From NCBI GenBank assembly GCA_902772455.1, contig CACYAW010000010.1, positions 1-64,000 of the forward strand: a stretch of DNA of 64,000 nucleotides, written 5' to 3'. Under the pieces are notes generated by a model. That model saw nothing but the letters and a program-made list of their open reading frames with translations. It had not been told where the DNA came from and made no database searches. A program made the position numbers and the translations under genes. The stretch is from an uncultured Bacteroidales bacterium. GTDB lineage: Bacteria; Bacteroidota; Bacteroidia; Bacteroidales; Muribaculaceae. How positions within the stretch are numbered: position 1 is the first letter of the stretch; each line of letters begins with the position of its first letter. Positions 57,984 through 64,000 of the stretch are shown piece by piece.

Positions 57984-59083
57984 TTAGCCGACGCCGTTCT
58001 TGGCGAGGTCGATGCGGGTGAGGACCTTGGGATTGTCCTCGCTGGCGGCAATCCAGCTGCGGTAACGGCGACGGTTGATGTATCTCTCGACGACATAGGC
58101 CAGAATGAACATCACGGGCACTTGCAGCCATAGCATCCAGTAGTGGTGCTGCACCTGAAAGAGGGTGGCACCGTTGGCCTGCATGAGCACATAGCCGTTA
58201 CTCATCCACGTGCCGGGCACACAATCGCCCACAACATACCACAAGGGTGACATCAGGTAACGCGGCCACGAAGCACCGGTCAGGAAGACAAACACCACCG
58301 ATGAGAACACGAACAGCAGGAACACGCTCTCGCGCTCGTTGACAAAGGCCTGCAGCGTCTGCCCCATCAGCGAGACGGCAATGACGAACGGCACAGCCAG
58401 GCAGATGATGTGCAGGAAGTTGCCGTATTGCGGGAACCCGAACATCAGCGGCACATAGTGCAGCACATAGATGACGGGGACAGTGTAGACGATCACAGCA
58501 GCACCGCGCTGGCAATACCCATTGCGGGATTGCCCACGGGCACCTGACGGTTCTCGATGATGGAGCCGCCCATGTTGAGCACGGGCTCGACCACAGCAGC
58601 CAACCGCTCGCCGCCCATAGCTTGGGTGACATTGGTCAGGGCTGTGAACATGGCCTTGTAGCGCATCATGACGCTCATGTCGCAATAGAGTGACACGTGG
58701 CCCTGTTCGCCACGGGTGATATTCTGGCTGAAGTCTCGCGGTACATACAGGATGCCGTAGCAAGCCTTGCTGTGCATGGCTTCCTGAGCCTCCTGCATGT
58801 TGGCTGCATAGCCCACGATGGCGACCTCCTGGGTGGCATCCATGCGGCGCACGAGGTCGCGGCTCATGCCGGTGCGGTTGTCATCGACAACGACGACAGC
58901 CTCGTTACGTACCACCTCGGGGTTGTAGATGATGGCATATAACACCGGATAGACAGCGTTGAGCAGGAGGAAGAAGATGACCACACCCTGGTCGCGGAAC
59001 ACCAGCAGCAGCTCGCGTCCGCACACCCTCAACACCTGGATAAACCACATGAACAGGCGACTATGTTTAATCTTTTCGGTCAT
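57984..59083 (-). pseudogene. ABC-2 type permease, interrupted by an internal deletion and frameshift
   Basis: The first frame (59083 to about 58496) encodes an N-terminal helix and a large periplasmic domain (VVVVDDNRTGMSRDLVRRM, YGILYVPRDFSQNITRGEQG) up to NPAMGIASAVL, then hits a stop. The second frame (about 58496 to 57984) continues VIVYTVPVIYVLHYVPLMFG through four helices to the end. In complete relatives about 50 residues, covering two membrane helices and a loop, lie between these parts, so a deletion of roughly 160 bases is likely at about 58496. The two parts sum to about 365 residues. As written the product would not work. Either the assembly lost a piece or this is a real pseudogene. 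Confidence 0.8.
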
Positions 59084-59089
59084 ATAACA

Positions 59090-60256
59090 TCAAGGCACAT
59101 AGACGGGATTGAGACACTCTTTCTTCAGGCGCCACGAGAGCAGCATGGGCAGAATCGTGAATCCGATAAGTGCCGCGTAATAGTATCGTGAATAGTACAG
59201 GTCGATGCCGTTCAGGGCCTGATCCACCATGATAAGGAAATAATACTTGACGGGTACCACAAAGCCCAGGGCCTCGACCCACGGATACATGGCCTCCTGG
59301 GGCAGCGAGAAACCCGTAAACGAGAACGACACCATGCCCAACAGCGTACACAACATCGTGCCGTAACGGAAGTTGGGCGTGAAGCAATACATCAGCACCG
59401 CAAAGCTCTGGTTGGCCACCACGAGCAGGAACATCGCGCTGAGCATGTGCCATGGGTTGCAGTTGAGCGGGAAGTCATAGCAGCGGTACATCATCCACTG
59501 GACAAACCAGCCCACAATGGTAAAGAGCACCGTCTGCGGCACCAGTTTGCCCACCAGGGCCAGGAACATGCTGTCGCCCGACGTCCTGAGCCACTGACGG
59601 CTCAAGCCCGACTTGAGTTCGAGTCCCAGCGAGAACGCCGTCACCAGCAGGATAAACAGCGACAGGAAACAGGGCACGAACGTTGAGTTCAGGTAGTAAT
59701 TGTAATTGGTGAACGGGTTGTTGAGCGCATGAACGTGGGTCTGAATGGGTTGCAGCGTGGAGGCAATCTTCTCGTTGCTCACGCCCACGGTGCGCAAGGC
59801 CGTCTGCACGATGGCGCCGTTGGCGAGCATCGACATGGTCTTAAAGCCCTTGTACTGCATCGATGCCGGCGCATAATAGGAGTAGTTCACATAGTAACTC
59901 ACCACGGGCTGACGACCGCCCAGGGCCTCTTCTTCGAGATACTCGGGAATGAGGAAAAAGCCCAAGACCTCGCCACGCTGCACGGCATCGCGCGCATCGG
60001 CAAAGTTGCTGTAGCGGCGGCAGATGTTCACCTGCTGGAAGCCGTTCAGGGTGCGAGACACTTGACGCGACAAACTGCTGTTGTCCAGGTCGACGATGCC
60101 CACGGGCACGCGTTCGACAGAGCCGCCTTTAATCAGGTCCATGAGGTACCATGAGCACAGCAGCGGCATGATGACAATCAGCAGGAAATACATGGGCCGG
60201 CGCACGAGTTGCACACACCCGCGCTTGAATGACTGACCTATGTATCTCAGTATCAT
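59090..60256 (-). CDS. ABC-2 type transporter permease
   Basis: A 388-residue inner-membrane protein: one N-terminal helix (PMYFLLIVIMPLLCSWYLMD), a periplasmic domain (VPVGIVDLDNSSLSRQVSR, LGFFLIPEYLEEEALGG), then five helices from about residue 205 (PCFLSLFILLVTAFSLGLELK, FSFTGFSLPQEAMYP). It matches the paired YhiI/YhhJ-type drug-efflux permeases. It sits between the HlyD-type gene and the second, broken permease, seven bases from the latter. No ATP-binding gene is in this cluster. Confidence 0.9.
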   Translation of the reverse strand: MILRYIGQSFKRGCVQLVRRPMYFLLIVIMPLLCSWYLMDLIKGGSVERVPVGIVDLDNSSLSRQVSRTLNGFQQVNICRRYSNFADARDAVQRGEVLGFFLIPEYLEEEALGGRQPVVSYYVNYSYYAPASMQYKGFKTMSMLANGAIVQTALRTVGVSNEKIASTLQPIQTHVHALNNPFTNYNYYLNSTFVPCFLSLFILLVTAFSLGLELKSGLSRQWLRTSGDSMFLALVGKLVPQTVLFTIVGWFVQWMMYRCYDFPLNCNPWHMLSAMFLLVVANQSFAVLMYCFTPNFRYGTMLCTLLGMVSFSFTGFSLPQEAMYPWVEALGFVVPVKYYFLIMVDQALNGIDLYYSRYYYAALIGFTILPMLLSWRLKKECLNPVYVP

Positions 60257-60317
60257 AGTTTCTAGTTTCTAGTCCCTAGTTTTTAGTTGTTAGTTGTTAG
60301 TCCTTAGTTGTTAGTTG
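60257..60317. repeat. CTAGTNN/TTAGTNN heptamer repeats between hlyD-type gene and permease
   Basis: About eight consecutive 7-base units (CTAGTTT, CTAGTCC, TTAGTTG and similar) fill the gap in this operon, the longest of the heptamer blocks in the window. Confidence 0.8.
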
Positions 60318-60332
60318 GACTGAACAATCTGG

Positions 60333-61343
60333 TTATTTCTCGAGGATGACCGACATGCCGGGGCGCAGGTTGGGCACCTTGCTCACGGGGCGCATCTTCA
60401 CCTCGAAGGTCTTGCTGTCGTACTGGCCCTGGGCCTTAGAGGCCTGCCAAACGGCAAAGCTGCCCATATCGTGGATGTAATAGACCGACATCTTGGTCTG
60501 CATGTTGTTCAGCGCGGGTATGCGCACATTCACTTCCTTGCCCATGGGCAGGTCGTTCAACATCTCCTCACGCACGCTGAAGCTTACCCACATGTCGTCC
60601 AGCTTGGCAATCGACATGATGGGAGTTCCCATGGCCACGAGTTCGCCTTCCTGGGGATAAATCTCACTCACCTCGCCGTCGCAGGGTGCCAAGAGCACCT
60701 GGTCCTCGAGCAGGCTCTCCACCTCCTTGACGGTACCACGTGCCACGTTAGCCATGCTGCGGGCAGCATTCTTATCCTCCTGCTGAGCGCCCCTAACAGC
60801 CATGTCATACTGAGCCTTGGCGGCCTTGACCTGTGCCGTAGCGGCATCATAGGCGGCCTTGGCCTCGTCGCGCTTCTGCTGGGTGGCGACACCCTGCTTG
60901 AACAGGTTCTCGACACGTTGATAAGTCTTCTCGGCAATGGTCTGTGCGGCGATTGCCTGCTGCCACAGGTTGTAAGCGCTCTGCTTGAGCTCCTCGCGGG
61001 TGCCCTTCTCGGCCTTTTGGTTTTGGGAAGCGGCAGCAGCGGCGGCCTGCTGAGCCTGATAATACTTGGCATCGACGGTGCTGGAGTAGATGCTCACCAG
61101 CTTATCGCCCTTGTGCACGGTATCGCCCTCATGCACATAGAAACGCACGATGCGTCCGGGCAACTTGCCGCTCACGCGCACGGCGTCGCAGTCGGCCTGT
61201 CCCTGGGTTGTGGCATCAGTGGGACGGATGAGCAGGATGCCCACGATGGCGATTCCAGCCATCACTAGGGCAAACACGGCCAGTGCTGCCAACAGGGCTT
61301 TGTCCTTCTTGCGGACCACGGTTCTTTGTTCGTCTTTTTCCAT
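60333..61343 (-). CDS. HlyD-family membrane fusion protein
   Basis: A 336-residue periplasmic adaptor linking inner-membrane permeases to a TolC channel. One helix near the N-terminus (ALLAALAVFALVMAGIAIVGI, shown in part) anchors it. Lipoyl-like halves flank a coiled coil: VSGKLPGRIVRFYVHEGDTV at the start, then an Ala/Gln/Lys-rich hairpin of about residues 80-200, then VLLAPCDGEVSEIYPQEGEL. It ends in NLRPGMSVILEK. It resembles EmrA/YhiI adaptors. Second gene of the tolC-type operon. Confidence 0.93.
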   Translation of the reverse strand: MEKDEQRTVVRKKDKALLAALAVFALVMAGIAIVGILLIRPTDATTQGQADCDAVRVSGKLPGRIVRFYVHEGDTVHKGDKLVSIYSSTVDAKYYQAQQAAAAAASQNQKAEKGTREELKQSAYNLWQQAIAAQTIAEKTYQRVENLFKQGVATQQKRDEAKAAYDAATAQVKAAKAQYDMAVRGAQQEDKNAARSMANVARGTVKEVESLLEDQVLLAPCDGEVSEIYPQEGELVAMGTPIMSIAKLDDMWVSFSVREEMLNDLPMGKEVNVRIPALNNMQTKMSVYYIHDMGSFAVWQASKAQGQYDSKTFEVKMRPVSKVPNLRPGMSVILEK

Positions 61344-61381
61344 ATCGTAGTGTTTAATTTTAGGTTCTAATTTTTCTCTGT

Positions 61382-61434
61382 TCTAGTTGCTCTAGATGCT
61401 CTAGAGGTTCTAGATAATCTAGAGTTTCTAGACT
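61382..61434. repeat. TCTAGANNN 9-bp repeats between the tolC-type and hlyD-type genes
   Basis: Six head-to-tail 9-base units (TCTAGTTGC, TCTAGATGC, TCTAGAGGT, TCTAGATAA and so on), the same family as the block at 455-579, 61 kb away. Confidence 0.85.
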
Positions 61435-61436
61435 TT

Positions 61437-62864
61437 TTAATATTGCATGGTGCCCATGACCTTGTTCAGGTATTCAAAGGTCATCTGCACGTTGATTTCA
61501 GCGTCGATTTTTTCGCTGTTGGCCTTGAGCCAAGCAGTCTGTGCGGCGAGCACCTCGTCAACCGTTCCCATGCCTTCCTTGAAGGCGATGCCTGCGATGC
61601 GCAGGTTCTCATCGGCCTGCTCCAGGTTAGCCTTAGTGGCCTCGTAGGTCTTGAACGCTTCCTGATAGCTGAAGGCAGCCTGGCCAATCTGCAAGGCGAT
61701 TTTCTCCTTTGCGTCCTCAAGTTCCAGACGCTTGACATGAGCATCGACCTGAGCGGCCTTGACCTTGTTGCTCAATCCGCCCCAGTGCCACAACGGCATC
61801 CTGAGCGTAGCGCCAATGCTGAATCCGGCCCCGAACTTGTTCTCAAAGCCATTGTAACTGTTAGGGTTGGTGGCATGCAGGGCTGCGACGGCAGCAAGTT
61901 TAGGCATCATCTCGCTGCGGGCGACCTTGACCTGCTGGTCATAGATTTTAGTCGCCAGTACCAGCGAGCGCACATCATGGCGCTTGTCGTACACTTCATC
62001 GAGATTGAAGTTGGACGGAGCGAGGACGAGCCCCAACTCATCACGACCCTCGTCGGCAAGGGTCATCATGGTGTTCACGGGCAGGCCGCACAATTGCGCC
62101 AGCAACATGCGCGATAGCGTCACTCCATTGTCCACCTTGGTCAAATCGACGTTGGCCTCGTTCAACTTCACGTCAACGGCGAGTTGGTTGGCGCGCGTGG
62201 CGACACCCTCGTTAACCATCGCCTTGACATCGTTATCCAGTTTGTCGACCAAACCAACGTAGCTGCGCGCAAGCTTCTGCTTGGCACACAACGAAATCAC
62301 CTGCCAGTAGGCGGCATCCACGCTATAGATGACATCCTCGACCTTGCTCTCGCGCATCTCGCGGGCGAGCTGCTGTGCCAGGTCGGTAATCTGGTTCATG
62401 GCAGTAATCTTGCCACCCATGTAGATGGGCTGCGTCACTGTCAGTGCTCCACCCATCAGGTTGTGGATATTATAGGTCAAGCCGCTCTTGGGCAGCAGTG
62501 CCACAGTCGTGGGCACGTACTGGCCGTTGACCTGGACAGGATAGCCTGTTGCGGGATCAATGAGCAGATTGTAATCGTAGGCGCCCGTCTGAGGATTAAA
62601 CGACTTGGTGGGCAGCATCTGGTCCTCCTTGATGAGAGACACCTTGCGGGAATTATAGATGTAGCCTGCCGTGAGGTCAAACTGTGGCAGATAGGCAGCG
62701 GCAGCCTCCTTACGCTGATAACCCGCCTTTTCAATGGCCAATGCAGCCTGTTTAATTTCCTTATTGTTGCGTAGTGCCAGATTGCGGCACGAGTCCAGTG
62801 ACACCACTTGGGCCGAGGCCAGCATTGATATCACACTCAACGCTATTAGAACGAAATTACGCAT
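61437..62864 (-). CDS. TolC-family outer-membrane efflux protein
   Basis: A 475-residue outer-membrane channel subunit. The signal peptide is MRNFVLIALSVISMLASAQ. Two repeats of the outer-membrane-efflux-protein fold are visible: SLDSCRNLALRNNKEIKQAA at the start, and a second half with GAGFSIGATLRMPLWHWGGL followed by a long helical hairpin rich in Ala, Gln and Glu. It would form the trimeric exit duct for the HlyD-type adaptor and the two permeases encoded downstream. First gene of the operon; a TACCTTTG box lies 46 bases upstream. Confidence 0.94.
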   Translation of the reverse strand: MRNFVLIALSVISMLASAQVVSLDSCRNLALRNNKEIKQAALAIEKAGYQRKEAAAAYLPQFDLTAGYIYNSRKVSLIKEDQMLPTKSFNPQTGAYDYNLLIDPATGYPVQVNGQYVPTTVALLPKSGLTYNIHNLMGGALTVTQPIYMGGKITAMNQITDLAQQLAREMRESKVEDVIYSVDAAYWQVISLCAKQKLARSYVGLVDKLDNDVKAMVNEGVATRANQLAVDVKLNEANVDLTKVDNGVTLSRMLLAQLCGLPVNTMMTLADEGRDELGLVLAPSNFNLDEVYDKRHDVRSLVLATKIYDQQVKVARSEMMPKLAAVAALHATNPNSYNGFENKFGAGFSIGATLRMPLWHWGGLSNKVKAAQVDAHVKRLELEDAKEKIALQIGQAAFSYQEAFKTYEATKANLEQADENLRIAGIAFKEGMGTVDEVLAAQTAWLKANSEKIDAEINVQMTFEYLNKVMGTMQY

Positions 62865-62909
62865 ATTATTCTATGTCCTTCTCTAGTTTCAGGTCTGTTT
62901 TAATGGGTG

Positions 62910-62917
62910 CAAAGGTA
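62910..62917 (-). promoter_or_regulatory. -7 promoter box for the efflux operon
   Basis: TACCTTTG on the minus strand, upstream of the tolC-type gene. Confidence 0.55.
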
Positions 62918-63062
62918 ATGAAAATCCATCACCCCAAAAAGACAATTCCAAAATAAAACACTATTGCTGTAATTTGGAACAGTCCAAGCCTTTTTTTACA
63001 GTTATTTGGGCCCCGTTAACCTTTGCCAGTTAGCCGCTAACCCGCTGCCTGAAGCCTTAACC

Positions 63063-63806
63063 CTAATTCTTATAGTAGCACTTGACCTCGCCAACGGGGA
63101 GCTTACCCACCAGCATCAAGGGGATACGGCTCTCGTCGGTTGACATCCATGCGGTGATGTTGTCGCTGGATTTCTTGCCGCCCTCCTGGGTGAATTTGAA
63201 GGCGATGCGATGGGCTTTGAGTTTGCTGCCGTCGCGCATCTTGATGGTTTCCACTCCCTTGTAGTTGATTGTGAGGTATTCCTTTTCCTTGCCCGAGAAA
63301 ATAACGGTCGTGTAGTTCTTGTTGCGGCTCAACTCGTTATAGTCCAAATTGCGCAGCATATAAAAGACGCTCAGCATGTCGTAGGCCTGAGCCTTGGCAC
63401 TCAAGTCAATAGTGGTTGTGCCGCTCTTGCGGTAACGGGTGCAATGAGCGCTGGTGTGGCTGTAGTTATAGGAAAACTTGACCACATCACGGGCATAGTA
63501 GTCCTTTTCATGGGTGAGCTTCTCGTAACGCAACGGCCTGAGTTTGGCATCCATGGTGCACTTGAGGGTGTCTCGCACGGGATACACCTTGTCGGCCCAG
63601 GAGCGGGTCTTGCCCGTGAGCTGTGCATTGTATCCGCTACTGGTCTTCTTCAGACTCAGCGTCGCGTCCCCCGCGTGTTTCCAGATCATGCCCCAATGGT
63701 ACACAATCTCATAGTTCAGGGTCTCGTTACCAAAATCCCGCCCCCACACTTGCTGGGGCAACACTATTGCCGCCATAAGCAGCATCGTAAACAATATACG
63801 TTTCAT
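63063..63806 (-). CDS. DUF3108 secreted protein
   Basis: A 247-residue exported protein with signal peptide MKRILFTMLLMAAIVLPQQVWG. The body matches DUF3108 (ETLNYEIVYHWGMIWKHAGDATL, VYPVRDTLKCTMDAKLRPLRYEK shown in part, GSKLKAHRIAFKFTQEGG, AWMSTDESRIPLMLVGKLPVGE). It is predicted to be a periplasmic beta-rich protein, possibly binding a lipid or glycan; the role is unknown. It lies alone between the efflux operon and the gene at the right edge. No clear promoter box was found in front of it. Confidence 0.85.
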   Translation of the reverse strand: MKRILFTMLLMAAIVLPQQVWGRDFGNETLNYEIVYHWGMIWKHAGDATLSLKKTSSGYNAQLTGKTRSWADKVYPVRDTLKCTMDAKLRPLRYEKLTHEKDYYARDVVKFSYNYSHTSAHCTRYRKSGTTTIDLSAKAQAYDMLSVFYMLRNLDYNELSRNKNYTTVIFSGKEKEYLTINYKGVETIKMRDGSKLKAHRIAFKFTQEGGKKSSDNITAWMSTDESRIPLMLVGKLPVGEVKCYYKN

Positions 63807-63879
63807 CGCTCTAACCTTTATTCTTTAATGTTTCCCCTGTTAGACCACAATAGAAATGATTGGTTTAAAGTGGAAGCGT

Positions 63880-64000
63880 CTAGTCGTCCGGGCCAAAGAA
63901 CCGGTCATCGGAAGACTGAGTGTCCACTGGAATACCTACCAGGGCCGCATCAGGCACCGTTACCCTTGTGCTCGCTCCATCCATGTTGATGGTCGTGTTC
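63880..64000 (-). CDS. C-terminal end of an unidentified protein (partial)
   Basis: The frame is open from the window edge to a TAG at 63880-63882, giving 39 residues that end DTQSSDDRFFGPDD. The acidic tail and third-position composition look coding, and it fits the minus-strand run here. The family cannot be recognised from so short a piece. Confidence 0.5.
   Translation of the reverse strand, partial: NTTINMDGASTRVTVPDAALVGIPVDTQSSDDRFFGPDD

Noticed and set aside
57932..58096. Longer N-terminus for the phosphopantetheinyl transferase
   Set aside because: The extension reads the CGGATTAAA repeats and the permease gene in another frame and is low-complexity.

Overview
The window looks like a chromosomal segment of a gut or oral Bacteroidales (Prevotellaceae- or Muribaculaceae-like). 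The evidence is the repeated -7 promoter box TAnnTTTG before many genes, PorU- and PorV-type components of the type IX secretion system (T9SS), a NigD-like lipoprotein, DUF3467 and WbqC-like genes, a sufBCDS set, and several secreted proteins ending in dockerin-like EF-hand repeats. I see no rRNA, tRNA, CRISPR array, phage gene or insertion sequence. The species cannot be named from this sequence alone.

Layout. 1-7.0 kb: a four-helix-bundle protein, a short UvrA-like ATPase, metK, a sugar-transfer ATP-grasp enzyme and recA. 7.2-11.1 kb: two related secreted dockerin-tailed proteins. 11.2-15.1 kb, minus strand: a flippase, ruvB, a TrmH-type methyltransferase and a PH-domain protein. 15.2-22 kb, plus strand: lepB, a WbqC-like gene, a LolD-like ATPase, a NigD-like lipoprotein, a DUF3467 gene, cysS and a glycosyltransferase. 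From 22.2 kb to the end every gene is on the minus strand: a secreted PPAD-like deiminase, a CotH protein, sufBCDS, a secreted phosphodiester glycosidase, an acyltransferase with ispF, porV, a dockerin-tailed alpha-amylase, a Bax-inhibitor-1 protein, argS (frameshifted), three tandem PorU-like proteins, an FAH-family protein and rex, a fourth PorU-like protein, a phosphopantetheinyl transferase, a TolC/HlyD/two-permease efflux operon (one permease frameshifted), and a DUF3108 protein. The last 121 bases hold the 3' end of an unidentified gene.

How the genes fit together. PorV and four full-length PorU-like C25-family proteins lie within about 22 kb. P. gingivalis is known with a single porU next to porV. 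PorU cleaves the C-terminal sorting signal of T9SS cargo and attaches the cargo to the cell surface. Six large secreted proteins in the same window carry dockerin-like C-termini and no tail that I recognise as a classical T9SS C-terminal domain. The most interesting reading, which is inference, is an expanded surface-export system in which PorU paralogues serve different cargo classes or act as surface proteases. The deiminase keeps the spaced catalytic residues and the Arg-x-Arg motif of Porphyromonas peptidylarginine deiminase.

Two coding genes (argS and the second ABC permease) each appear to have lost an internal piece with a change of frame. Because argS is normally essential, assembly or sequencing error has to be excluded first. 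Several intergenic gaps hold short head-to-tail iterations of 7 or 9 bases (TTAGTNN, TCTAGANNN, CGGATTAAA), and there are two longer duplicated non-coding elements.
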